A stretch of 64,000 nucleotides of DNA from Lasiosphaeria ovina. Lineage: Eukaryota; Ascomycota; Sordariomycetes; Sordariales; Lasiosphaeriaceae. How positions within the stretch are numbered: the stretch's first letter is position 1; each line of letters begins with the position of its first letter. Of the stretch, positions 37,071 through 48,700 are shown in pieces. The translations under genes and the position numbers were made by a program. The stretch is taken from positions 186,001-250,000 of the forward strand of contig JAULSN010000006.1 in assembly GCA_033439765.1 (NCBI GenBank), written 5' to 3'. The notes below the pieces were generated by a model. The model had not been told where the DNA came from. It saw only the letters and a list, made by a program, of their open reading frames with translations, and did no database searches.

Positions 37071-37253
37071 CACCCCCTCAGGCCAGAATCTTCCAAGTAA
37101 GGCTATAAAATGTGTCTAAATACAGTATGGTGATAATTCCTTGGTATTGAGTGTGTGTTCGGGAAGTTCCGCTTAGCTAGCCTTCCAATCAGTATTTTCA
37201 TCGTAAAATGGCCTTTCCACCCCCTTAAGCCTTTGTCGTTAGTTATTGACTAG

Positions 37254-37814
37254 CTAGGGCACCTTATATGCCTCCATTCCTAGTATTCTAACGAAATGAG
37301 CGTGTTTTTCTACACTGAGCGGCTTTGTGAGACCGTCTGTAGCCATCTCGGTCCCGGGGATATGAGTCACGTTAATCATGCCTTTCTTGACCCTATTAAT
37401 AATCCATTTGTACCGTATATCGATATAGCGAGTACGGGCTATATTGAGGGGGTTCATAACGTTGATCTTGGCGTTTATACTATTAGTAAATAATATAATA
37501 GGAAGTGGTTGGTATATCCCGAAGTCCTTAAGTAGTTTATTAATCTACTAGGCGGACTATAAGGCGGGTATAAGGTTCGTAAACTCTACCTTAGTAGTAC
37601 TATATACTACGTAGGTCTGCTTCTTCGTCTTCTAGTATACCGGGTAGCCGGCTAGGAAAACGACGTAGGCGCCGGTGGAGTAGCGATATAGAAGGTCGTC
37701 GGCGAAGGAGGTATCGGTATAGGTTATAAAGCTTATATTATTAAGGTTAAGGTTATAATTATATATAAGGGTTAAGTACTTAGTACCCTTTAGGTAGCGA
37801 AATAGGTGCTTCAT
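37254..37814 (-). pseudogene. Copia RNase H region
   Basis: Two open stretches with Copia RNase H character. RYLKGTKYLTLIYNYNLN and ITYTDTSFADD at 37,632-37,814 hold catalytic-type Asp positions. DIRYKWIINRV and GTEMATDGLTKPLS at 37,254-37,457 are the conserved C-terminus. Stops separate the two. Confidence 0.85.
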
Positions 37815-39372
37815 AACTTATAAGTATTCCTTAGAAGGGCCGCTATTACCTTTATATAGCCTAGAGATAGTATAGGCGATATTAGGTCTTATATTATATA
37901 TAAGGAAGTTCAGGGAGCCGGTCTTCTTAATATAGGCCTTTGTTTCTTTATAGAGAGGGTCCTAGATTCTGGGGATCTTAATACGTGAGGGCTAGGGAGC
38001 TTTAGTCGGGTTAAGGTCTTAGTAGCCGAATTTTCTGAGTATAAGGTCGATATAGGCTTCCTATAAGAGGGAAACCGTAGTATTATTATTACTCTAGAAG
38101 ATATTAATACCTAGGAACCTTATAGGCTCCCCGATATCCTTAATCTCGAACCGTTCTATAATACTATTACGGACTTGGTCGATTTCTTCGTCAGTTAGAG
38201 CGGTAATAATAAAGTCATCTACGTAGAGGATAATATAATGGTCCTTTTCTCTATACTTAAGAAGGCATAAGTCGGAGCCGAAGGGTATAAAGCCAAGGGC
38301 CTTGAAGAAGGGAACGATAGTATTAAACCAGTAGAGCGGAGACTTCCTTAGGCCGTAGAGGGCTTTATTAAGGAGCCAAACCTTCGTGCGGTTAGTATTG
38401 GGGATACCGGGAGGTTATTTAACGTAGATAGTGGTTCCCTTAGGTATATTAGCATTTAGGAAGGCGGTTTTAAAGTCGAATTATCTACGCTTATAGCCCT
38501 TTACCGTAATTATAATAAGGAAGTACTTTACGCTAGTACTATTAGCAACGGCGGTATATATATTATCGAGGGCCTAGTTATCTTCTTCGTAGTTACCGCA
38601 GACTACAAAGCGGGCTCGCTTTACTTACTCGTTAAGAGCTATTTCGAGTTTGGTATCGTATACCCATTTCCCGGGTAGTACTAGTACTCCGGTAGGCCTA
38701 TTAACGAGGGTAAAGACCTATATTATTTTGAGGCTCTTAATCTATGACTTTATCGTAGGCAGCCAGCTAGTATCGTAATCTAGGGTCTTCTAGGCGGCTC
38801 GAAGATTCTTGGGGATCTCTAGCTTCTACTAGGTAACTAGGTTATATATGGCCTATATTACTAACAAAAGGAAGCCGACTTCGTAGTACTATATAGGGAC
38901 CTTATAGACTAGGTATATAGACTCAGGTAGTGGTTTGGGCGGGCGGCGAGGCCTTAAGGCGGCGGCTATTAGCGTTACCGTTAGTGCCGGTCGCTTCCGG
39001 ACCGGGGGAAGGCGGGCTGCGGCCCTCATAGCCGGGGACTACGTTATCCTCGCTACTAGGGGTTGTGAGGTAGGTACCGGGGCTTCTTCCATAATATCGG
39101 CGATGTCTTCGGCTTCGAAGAAAGGCTCTCTATCCTCTTCCGCGAACCGGACCTGAATGGAGTCACGTATAGGCGGGGAGGGCGGCGGGGTATTAGGTGA
39201 GGCTCGTATTGAGGGCCGTGCCGGTAGCTGGGCCGTTATGGATGCGCGCGGCGTGGTATTAAGGGTGCTCTAGTGCCGTATTATGATGATAGGTACGGTG
39301 CCGAGGTCCTTAACCGGTATGAGCGAGGGCGGCTTAGGTATACCGATTTGTGAGGCGCCCGGGGTAGTCTCT

Positions 39373-39636
39373 TGTAAGAGAGGGCAGGTACGCCTGATCA
39401 AGGTGGTCACAATGTAGGCAAGAAGAAGGGCGAGCAATGAGTGGCATTGGTGTAAGACTTCAACCTGGCCCTCGCAAAGGAAGGTGGGCGAGGGCCGCTG
39501 CTTATATACATGCTCAGGGGCTCCGTTCCTTGTGACGGCAGTAGCTGTGCCAACTGGCAGTGGTCTGGCCAGTTGGTGACAGGTGGTGGGCGCACACAAA
39601 GGTGTGCGCACGTGCTTGGGGTGCTCTTTCCTTACA
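39373..39636. mobile_element. Solo LTR of the Gypsy family nested in the Copia element
   Basis: A 264-bp unit with ends TGTAAG and CTTACA is flanked by the 5-bp duplication TCTCT on both sides (39,368-39,372 and 39,637-39,641). It is almost identical to 62,449-62,712, the LTR of the Gypsy element at the right end. Its GC-rich sequence stands out from the TA-rich Copia around it, so it arrived after that element decayed or escaped RIP. Confidence 0.93.
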
Positions 39637-42080
39637 TCTCTAGGGACGGGAATGCCGTAGAATGGCGGGAGGGTTCGCGGGGAGGCGTATACGTATATTT
39701 ATCGGCTTACGGCGGTACCTACCGGGTAGGTGCCGGTAAGGCTGGGGTTGGTATATCGATCTCTATATTAGTTACTCTCTTAACTTTATCTATAGTTAAG
39801 TCTTCGAATATAACTTCGTATTCGGCCTTATTACCTTCTAAAGTAGACGGCGTATCTTCCTCGTTGAACCTGACGGCCGAGGCGCGAATAATCTTTCCTT
39901 CCTTTAGCTTATAGATCTAGTAGATCTTACCGTGGAGGTCCCCGTAGCCGATAAGCCTGCCCTCTATTACGCGGGGTATGAACTTATCGGAGTCTATACG
40001 GGTCTGCTTCTTTCTATAGAAGTAAGCCGCGTAGTAGTAGGAGCGTAAGTACTTGATGAATAGCTTATAAAGGCTATAATATATATTAAGTCCTTTATAT
40101 ATAACCTAATAAGGGCTTTTGCTTCCTTCGTTACGTTATATTAGAAGTAGGTTAAGAACCCGGACCGTTATATTAACTATGAATAGCTAAAGGTATTCAG
40201 GAATACCGTATTCGATTATTAGGACTCTCGCTCTTATTATAATCTCCCTACCCGCCCTTTCTAATGCTCCGTTCATCTACGGAGTATTAGGCGGGGTGTT
40301 ATATATCTCGATGCCCTTTTCTTTAGCCTATCTATTAAGCTTGGAGTCGTAGAACTCGTATATGGCCTGTCCGAATTCGCTACCTCCGTCGATGCCGATG
40401 ACCTTAATCTTTCTTCGTGACTATATCTCGACCATTTTAACGAGCTATACTAGCTCGATAAAGGCCTGCTTCTTTTCTCTATGAAAACGAATCTAATAAT
40501 AGCCTGAGTAAATATTAATAAAGTAGGTAGTATAACGTTGGCCGAGGTGGCCGGGTTTGCGGTAGGTAATTAGGTCAACTCTAATAAAGTTAAGCGGAGC
40601 GTTATATACTACCTCGGTCCTCTTATCGATTAGGTCTATTACCTTCCCGAGAATATAGGGCTTATAGAAGTCTTTATTATATACGCCTATGATCTTAATG
40701 CCGGCTCTATTATAGGCCTTGACGACGATTTCCGGGTTAGTATGGAGGAGGCGCCGGTATATCGTTTCGTATATAATCGAGGCTAGTAGAGCCTTACGAA
40801 CCGTAATATTAGGTAGTAGGTCGCGAGATGTAATATATAGAAAGACTGGTAGGCCGCCTACCTACTAAAGGTCGGCTACGGGCTTCCTACTTCCTTTCTC
40901 TAGGACCCTATTATCCTCCATATTCTATATAAGGCCTACGAGAGAGAGGGATATAGGGCTTACGAGGTTGACCGGGGTTTCCGGGTAGTAGTATACCTAC
41001 CCGAGATATATATCCCGATACGTATTACCTATATATATCGATAGTTTGACGTTACCGATATAGAATGACTTGGCCGTATAGCCGGTAGATCCGCCGTACT
41101 ACTATATACGGGCGAGTAGGCTGAGCTTCGTAAACTACTTAAGGTTATTAAATAAGGTCTTTAAAGCGCCTATATCGAAGATAACTATATCTTTATTAAT
41201 CTCTATTACCTTAAGAGCCTATTAGACTTCGGTCGTAGCTATTAGAGGTTCCGCCGGGGGCTCTAGTAAAAATCCTACTCCGTAGAAGCCTCAGGGTCGC
41301 TATAAGGGGGCTACGGACTAGTATAGAAGCTTCCTCCAAATAGGAGGTTCGAGGTCTCGGGGCCGGCGAGGCCGTTCGAGTTATATTATAGTATTATAGC
41401 CGTACCTAAAGGTCCTGCCTTGGCCGTTATAGCTTCCCTTTTCTATCTCTAGGTATTAGAAGCCGCCTAGGGGTTATACTAGAAGTATTCCTTTCTAGCC
41501 GGGATATATTTACCGTAGGGCTTATAATATTTCTAGCTCTTTAAGATCTTAGTTATATATTAGCTATATTATTCTTTCTCCCTACTACCCTTCTTATTCT
41601 CTCCTTATATATTCGAGGGTACCTATTAGGTAGGCTATAAGGAGGGGGTTATCGGTTTGGGTAGCTAGAGGTAGGAACCGGAGCGCTTCTCTTTATTAGC
41701 TTTTACGTTAAGGATTTATAGAAAACCTTACTAGTTTAGTTTCTTATTCTTAATCTAGTATTCCTATAGTAGTAGGTCGTTAGGGTATATATTCTTAACG
41801 GAGCTAAGGGCGTTCTAGAGGGCTTAGTCGTCGCTAATAACTATACCTATAGCTTGGAGTTAGTCTTTAAGGAGTTATAGCTTATTAATTAGGCCGTATA
41901 TTATATTAAAGTCCTTATAGTAGAGGGAGGAAAACTCTCGTAGGAGCTCGCGGCGGGAGAGCTTGCCTATACTCGGAATCGTATAGTAGACCAGGTCAAA
42001 CGTGACCTTCGGGTCTTCTTCTACCTATAACCAGCCGTATTAACGAAGTATTTGAACTACTATAGGATTAGTAAGGGTAG

Positions 42081-42858
42081 TGTTGAAGAGGTTATATCGA
42101 TAGAGCATTAATTAGTTTTCAAGCAGTTGGAAGAGTGGTAGTTATGGAAAGGTTTTAACGGAAGGTAAGGTTTGGAGCTTCCGTGAGATAGATTCGAAGG
42201 CGGTGAAGGATGGCAGAATGGATGATAATGAAGAGCAGAAAAAGTGGAGCAGAATGGTATTTAGATTGTTGTGATTGGTCGAAGACTGATTGAGATGTTA
42301 TTATTCTAAATACAAAGGTGGGAAAATGGTCCCCTTATTATACCAGCTTGTGTGGACTCGGTTGAACGGAACTCGGCTCTGTTCAACACTTCGAACAACG
42401 GTCTGAAGCCAACAGAGGATCGTTGGCCAAGGTCGTAGCCGGCCCGGCAGGGCCTGCGGCTAGTTGGCCCGGGCCTGTTGCAGGTGGCCGGCAGGTGGCC
42501 CGGTCCGCGGCCAGGTGGCCCTGTGAGCGGCCTGGCTGTTGGAACCGGTTGCCTGAAGGTCGCCTACTGCCCTGGCCGTGCGGGGCCAACACCTGTGGCA
42601 GTTGGATCGATTCCAAAGACCGTATACGCGGGGCATTGAGTGGTTGTGGTTGCATTACGTTGTGTAAGGTGTAGGTCGTTGTGTATGTAAGCTTTGCAGC
42701 TTACATAAGATTGCTTATGTAAGAGACCCACAATTATTTATAGTTGTATTATTACGTAAGCAGTATAAATATATTTATTATATATTTTTACCTCTTATAG
42801 TTCTTTTTATATCGTTTATTTTATATAAGGTAAAAAATATATATATTAAAAACCAACA
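42081..42858. mobile_element. 778-bp solo LTR or small LTR-like element nested in the Copia element
   Basis: Ends are TGTTG and CAACA, flanked by GGTAG on both sides (42,076-42,080 and 42,859-42,863). Comparison with the second Copia copy (61,680-61,720) shows that gag sequence is uninterrupted there and interrupted here exactly at these points. No coding capacity. It has a GC-rich middle and AT-rich tail, and no second copy in the window. Confidence 0.85.
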
Positions 42859-42900
42859 GGTAGTCATAATAATTCCTACCGCTATATAGCGGCCTATATA

Positions 42901-43194
42901 CTAGGTCAGGTATTCCGTAGAGTCGAGGGCGAATACCGGTATAACGGTGCCCGATATGGCTATACCGGGTGTGGCGGTGCCCGGGGTAATACTACCCGGG
43001 GTAATACTACCCGGTATAGTAAAGGTTATAGCGGGTGTGGGTATGCCTACCGTCGGGGCTGGCGTGGCTCCGGGCGGTGTGATCGGTTCGATATATATAA
43101 TTAGGCCTGCAGAACCGAGGGCGTTACGGATCGCTACCTTCCAGGCGACGAAGTTCTCGTCGCCCTTTAATTTAGGGACCTTGACTTTAACCAT
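42901..43194 (-). pseudogene. Copia Gag N-terminal part
   Basis: Starts MVKVKVPKLKGDENFVAWKV, the usual N-terminus of Copia gag polyproteins, followed by a Pro/Gly/Thr repeat (TPG.AIPG). It ends at a stop in EYLT*; the second copy at 61,361 shares that stop and has another. Confidence 0.85.
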
Positions 43195-43421
43195 CGTAGG
43201 GCTGGCGATGACTTTAGGGATAGGGGATAGAAACGTGGAGGGCGCGTATGGGCCTTCCGGGAGCGCTATAGGCCGTAGGGAGGGCCGTAGGTATTCGACG
43301 TTGGACGTGCAGGTCCGGGGAATCGGTAGTTCCGGTAATCGGATGTGCTGTAGGGTCGAAAAGGGACTGTAAACAAAAGTGGGAATAGCTTTAATTATTG
43401 AAGCGACGGGAACTCATAACC

Positions 43422-43594
43422 TGTTAGGAGGAAAGGTAAGGACTGGATTGCTTGGAGGAAGTCTAGCTATCTGGGCCATAGCGGAATATATATGTGGAAG
43501 TGATGGCCTGGACCGGTGGATCTCATATCCACTTATGCCTCGGCTTGAGGGCATCAGGCCGGGGTCCGGCCTGATCCCTGCTAGCCTGGCCACA
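43422..43594 (-). repeat. 5' LTR of the Copia element (173 bp)
   Basis: Pairs with 36,898-37,070. Followed in element orientation by the GGTTATGAG primer-binding site. Confidence 0.93.
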
Positions 43595-43614
43595 ATCCGT
43601 CATATAGGATGCTA

Positions 43615-45360
43615 CTAATGAGAGGCTCGGAGGCGCCTGGCAGGCTGAATGTTGATAGAAACGGTATATATCTTGGCGGCCTCCCTGGGAACGCGCTCCT
43701 GCTCGGCCCCTGTCGGATTCGGAGATATGTTGATGGTCAAGACGGTCTGATCCACTTCTACCGTTCTTTCACGGACGTGGTCCCAGGTTAAAGGCTCCTC
43801 GGTTTCAGGGGAGTGTTTTGAGATGACAAATTTCCGAATCTGGTCCAAGAGTGCCGCGTTTCCCTCGCCTCCTTTGCTCGCGCGGATTGCTTCCAAGATG
43901 CTTGTGCAGCTGGGATCCCTATCAGTATACAGGACAGCCAGTGGCTGAAGCCGAGACTGAGAGTCCGGAAAGAGGCCGCAAACCAGTAAACAACTGCAAA
44001 GATGCAATCCACCATGGCTGATGTTCAGCCCCTTGAACCCGGTAAAAAGGGGATACATGTCAGACTGTCCCCCTCCACCCTGCGAGACCGCTTCCATGGT
44101 CAAAAAGTACCTGTCTTGTGGGTTCCAAAGAGCGTCGGGCGCCGAGACGACCTCTTGAACGGTGTAGTAGGGTTCTGCATGATATTGCAAGAACATGCGT
44201 CCTTGAACTTCGAGCGAGACACGTTTCTCCTCCCTCCCGCGAAGAGACTTGTGGATGTAGACTATACTCCTGTTACCGGCCCATATGCGAGTATCATCCG
44301 TGACGTACATCTTTTCCGGATGAATGCGCGTAAAGCCGAACGCAGTTTTGAAGAGATAGACACCGAGCCACTGAAAGGGATGGCCCACAGCCTTGGGACT
44401 GATTCCGCACTCCAAATTCAGCACGTATTTACCTAACTCTGCCCGCCCAATAGTTGTTTGCATTCTCACCCCATTGTTGGTTAGCTGGTATTCCGGGTTG
44501 GGATCCAGGTAGTTTCTGTATCTCACTACCGTGCCAGACCCAGCGAATTCCGCTGGCGATGAAGCCAAGAGGCCACTAAAGAAGGTAGCAGGTGATCTCC
44601 TTGCGGTCCAAGCAAACAGCGAAAGGTCGTTTGATTCCTTGGATATCTCTTCCTGCAGTCTGATAAAGGCACGCTCGCCTTCGCCGTATATCATGGGCAT
44701 GTTGACGTTGAATATGCCCAACAGACAATAGGCCATGTCCTCAACCCTTGTGGTCTGTCGACCCGATGCCCAAGACATCTTTCTCGCAACCGGCGTCTTG
44801 GAAAGAACGGCACTGTCGACAAGGACGTCCACATCAATACCCGTGTGCTGCGAAATCTCGGCGAGCAAGTTGCTTTTCTCGCCGCGAGGCCCCCAGTGTT
44901 CGTCGTAGAATTCGAGCCTCCGGGGAGCTATCAATTCTTGAAGGGTCCAGCCGCGTGTGAACCAGCGATATGTCTGAGCCGAAGGAGACAGCCAGTCCAG
45001 GGTAGGCATGCCTAGTGTTTCGTGATGACATGAGGGAAGATCCTCAATATAGGCATAGCAGACTTCGGATTGGGCGTACCACTCGAACATGGAGTTGATG
45101 GCCTCGGTCAGCTCTGCGCTGCTGTCTTTGTTGATGCAGCATGTGTCGATCCATGCATATTGCAGCCCCTGGAAGCTTGCCATCTCACAAGTCTTTTCGA
45201 TCTTGGCAAAGCCAGCCTTTTGCCTGGCCGTTTCCAGCTTGGCGATATCTTGATATGTCACCTCTTCGTCGGCCCACGTATGGGAAAGGATGGCGTACTT
45301 GTGGTCCTTCGGACTGGTGCAGTACTTGAGGCACATCGTTGAAGTGTCAATGAGCCACAT
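43615..45360 (-). CDS. HET-domain (heterokaryon incompatibility) protein
   Basis: Single exon. The ATG at 45,360 (MWLIDTSTM) is preferred to an upstream in-frame ATG at 45,615, because HET proteins of this type begin with M.LI.T and the upstream part is low complexity. This gives 581 residues. The HET domain has YAILSHTW at 22-29, WIDTCCINK at 70-78 and WFTRGWTLQELIAP at 133-146, then TTRVEDMAYCLLGIFNVNM and IYGEGERAF. The C-terminal half (about 300 residues) is conserved in composition but unassigned. The protein is expected to induce death of fused incompatible cells. The Copia target duplication begins 16 bp past its stop codon. It shares a 366-bp upstream region with the AAA ATPase gene. 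Confidence 0.93.
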   Translation of the reverse strand: MWLIDTSTMCLKYCTSPKDHKYAILSHTWADEEVTYQDIAKLETARQKAGFAKIEKTCEMASFQGLQYAWIDTCCINKDSSAELTEAINSMFEWYAQSEVCYAYIEDLPSCHHETLGMPTLDWLSPSAQTYRWFTRGWTLQELIAPRRLEFYDEHWGPRGEKSNLLAEISQHTGIDVDVLVDSAVLSKTPVARKMSWASGRQTTRVEDMAYCLLGIFNVNMPMIYGEGERAFIRLQEEISKESNDLSLFAWTARRSPATFFSGLLASSPAEFAGSGTVVRYRNYLDPNPEYQLTNNGVRMQTTIGRAELGKYVLNLECGISPKAVGHPFQWLGVYLFKTAFGFTRIHPEKMYVTDDTRIWAGNRSIVYIHKSLRGREEKRVSLEVQGRMFLQYHAEPYYTVQEVVSAPDALWNPQDRYFLTMEAVSQGGGGQSDMYPLFTGFKGLNISHGGLHLCSCLLVCGLFPDSQSRLQPLAVLYTDRDPSCTSILEAIRASKGGEGNAALLDQIRKFVISKHSPETEEPLTWDHVRERTVEVDQTVLTINISPNPTGAEQERVPREAAKIYTVSINIQPARRLRASH

Positions 45361-45726
45361 ACTTTCGGTTTGCGGCAATAGCGACTTGGCTTTTCTCCAA
45401 TAATAATGAAGGTTGCGGTGGAAAGAAGGTGGACTCGGAGGCCACCGCGGCGACAGTGAGGGGAACGTCAACCCCGCTTCTCTTTCGCAAGCTGCTGTCC
45501 AATTGGCCCGGCCCTGTGTCGGGCCGCAGCGGGACGAAAGGAAGCGCCTGACTGCTGCCTGGGAAACCTTCCTTCCAGAACACACTGGCAAGAGAAGCCG
45601 CACATTTTGACACATCGTCGCCCCGACGTCCTACGCGGCGGGCATAGCCAATTTTCGGAGAATAACAGCAATCCTGCGGTTGAAACTCCCGTCTATCTCG
45701 AACACGGCGGTCAGTGCCCGGGTACA
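45361..45726. promoter_or_regulatory. 366-bp bidirectional promoter region of the HET and AAA genes
   Basis: Lies between start codons at 45,360 (minus) and 45,727 (plus). Both genes are intact, so the spacer must serve both. Open frames run into it from each side, leaving slight doubt about the start codons. Confidence 0.55.
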
Positions 45727-48700
45727 ATGGACGAGAGCGACGTTCACATCAATCCTAGGGATGAAGTGCCCCGCGACATCGTCCCAACGGCGAACCGTGA
45801 CAAGGGCTTGGACATGCCAGCGAGGATGCGGAGGGCGGAAAAGCTCCTCAGACAGATGGCCACCCTGCAAAAGACGATCACGAGAGAACTGGCCGAAATC
45901 TCCAGTGAAATCGGACATAATTTCGGCGTCGACGAGACCCTTAGCGAAAGCAGTGGCGACGAAAAAGACGATGTCGAGGCCGAAGATAACAATCTTGCAA
46001 CGGCCACCCCCGAGATTGCCTTTGTGCCTTGGGGCCTGATGACCACCACCATAAGGGGCCTGGCTCGATACGCTGCCATCGAGGTCTCTTCGAACGAGCC
46101 AGTTGGTACGTTCGAGCCCGGGACAACTTGGAAGAGATTCTCTGATCCCGGCTCTACAACCAACAGGGGAGGGCTGCTGCCCGATCGAATCCAAATCAAC
46201 TCCCCTGGCCTAAAGACCCTGCTAAGACAGATACTTGGAGACACTGAGGCTACGCTCAATGCCCCAGCTGCAAAACCGCTGATTCTTCTCCGACCTTTCA
46301 AGATGCTCGTTCACCACAAGCCTTCAATCAAGGGCCTTCTCGATGGCGCTAGTGAATCAAGCGACCCAGAGACTCAAAACTCGATCAAGGAGCTACGTGT
46401 TCTGGCTTCCTTCATTGATTCCACTCTCTGGCCAGGCAAAGAAAGTCTGGAAACCGTGGTTGATACTGCCAACTTCTCGGACTTGTGGTACATATTCCCG
46501 CCAGGCTCCCTCGTTTACGTGCAGAACCCCGAGTTTGCTCAAAACGTCTGGTGCGTGGTCCAACGGACCGGTGGGCGCCGATATCTAAAACGCCCCGACC
46601 ATATCAGCGCCGGCGCGTTCAAGTACCAGATTAGTCCCTTTGTCATCGACTGTTACTATCTTGATTTTGATGGAAGACAACTTGTCCCTGTTCACGGCTG
46701 CTTCGTCATTCACCCATATCCTGGTGTTCGGGCACTTTCCTCGCTTCCGATATTCCCCTTTCGAGTTGCCTCGAAGACTGGGCTTACTGATCGTGAGACA
46801 CTGATCTCCAGGGGAAAGGAGTTCATGTCATACACCAACGGCTTCGCGCACAGGTACTACGATGGCCGGGGTTGCACCAGAAAGCCCGACGGTCGGAAAC
46901 CGATTCCTGAGTACGAGGAGAAATTCGATAGCGAGATTATCATTGACTTTGGCCAAGCTTTGGAGCAAAATCCCGATTGGAGGCCTTTGGACACGAAAAA
47001 AACTGTGCACGAAATGGACCGCAGTGAACTGGGCGACCCATCCCAAAACATCGACCAGGATTGGATCTATGACAAATATTCCTCGGACCAGGTCTTAACC
47101 CAACTCCAGGAGGTGCTCCATTCTCTGAAGGAGCGACCGGAGAATCCAGATGAAGAAGCCCTTCTCTTGGTTCCTGATAGGGTCTTGGGGTTTGCGCTTC
47201 GCAGCCGCAAGTTTGGTAAGTACTCTTCTACATAAACGAGCTTCCGGCGGCGTTCTTACCTGTTTACGATTGTTTTCAGCGAGCTTTAGAGTGGGAGCAT
47301 CCCCCGATGGACTCCGGCCACTAGTACCCTACGTACATGAGGAAGACCCCTGGTCGAAGCTCTACTTACCGAAAGGGCATCGGGAGATGATCCAGACCTT
47401 AGTGGCGCAGCACACTAGAGATGAAGCTAAGCCGCTGCTATCTAGCCAGGGGTTTGCTGGCGACCGAGGTAAGCGAACTTCATGTTGAACGAGGGTTCAA
47501 TAGGCTTTTGGCCGCAGGCCTTTGCGGACTTACACTGACGCCCGGAACTTAGGAAGAGGATTGATCCTCTTGCTGCATGGGGCCCCAGGAACAGGTAAAA
47601 CGCTTTCAGCTGGTGAGTCCTTCCCAAACCACGACCAAAGGACAAGTTTCTGGCCTGTAACGATGATCCATACCTTAAATAATCAGGGCACTGACCGATT
47701 TTATCAACAGAATGTGCAGCAGCTTCGTCAAAGAGGCCCCTATTCCAAATAACATCTGGTACGATGACATTGATCCGCGCTCATCCTCCCACGTAACGTT
47801 AATCAGAAGCAAGGCGATCTCGGAACAACTGCACAAGAGGTTGAAGCAAATCTGGAGCGGAACTTCCATCTGGCCCAAACCTGGGGCTGTGTATTGCTAT
47901 TGGATGAGGCGGATGTGTTTCTAGCCCAGAGAGAGAGGAAGGATCTGACGAGGAACGGATTGGTCTCAGGTCTGTTTAATGCCGCACCCGCTAGGTTAGT
48001 GTCATCGTCGAGGACTGACGCAAAACAGTATTTCTCAGAATCTTGGAGTACTACACGGGTCTTCTTTTCTTGACCACGAATCGGGTTGGCGACTTTGACG
48101 AAGCATTTACGTCGCGAATACATGTTTCATTGTATTACCCACAGCTGGACAGAGATGCAACACTTACAATCTGGCGAAACAATATTGAGAAAGTCAAAGA
48201 AGGGGCGAAGAGACGCGGCTCTGAGCTACTGGTTGACGACCAGCATATTCTGGGATACGCCCAGGACTTATTCGACGACCAAAGAATGGGACAGCGATGG
48301 AACGGTCGCGAAATCAGGAATGCTTTCCAAAGCGCGCTCGCTCTGGCCGAGTTCGGACTCGAGCCTGGCGCGACAACAACGCTTACACCGGACCATTTCA
48401 AACCCATCTATCAGGCTTCTTCGGCATTCCAGAAATATCGAACGGATACTCGCAACCTAAGACCCGGGAATGCAGATCTGACAGCAGCGCCGGACAAGGC
48501 GGCCGGGCAGCGCCTTGAGGATCCCGACGCTAGGCATGAAAGGATCCCTGGAGGCACTGACCGTTACTTCAACCCGAGTCCGGACACTGGCGAAGATACC
48601 GACCCGGATGACAGGTACCCGAGGCTGCCCCCCTGGGAGAGGCGTCCCCTTGCCCAGACATCGACACATCCAGCACATCCAGGAGCGTCATCTGCAAGTC

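Larger units (their letters stand above)
36898..43594 (-). mobile_element. Copia-type LTR retrotransposon, RIP-degraded, with nested insertions
   Basis: Two 173-bp LTRs (36,898-37,070 and 43,422-43,594) bound a 6.7-kb element in minus orientation. A 5-bp target duplication ATCCG flanks it at 36,893-36,897 and 43,595-43,599. Next to the 3' LTR a GAGGGGGTG polypurine tract is visible on the minus strand. After the 5' LTR comes GGTTATGAGTTC, complementary to the anticodon region of initiator tRNA-Met, as in Drosophila copia. Gag is at 42,901-43,194; RNase H pieces are at 37,254-37,457 and 37,632-37,814. The pol region is TA-rich and full of stops. Two solo LTRs (39,373-39,636 and 42,081-42,858) are inserted in it. 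It is dead as an autonomous element. Confidence 0.92.
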
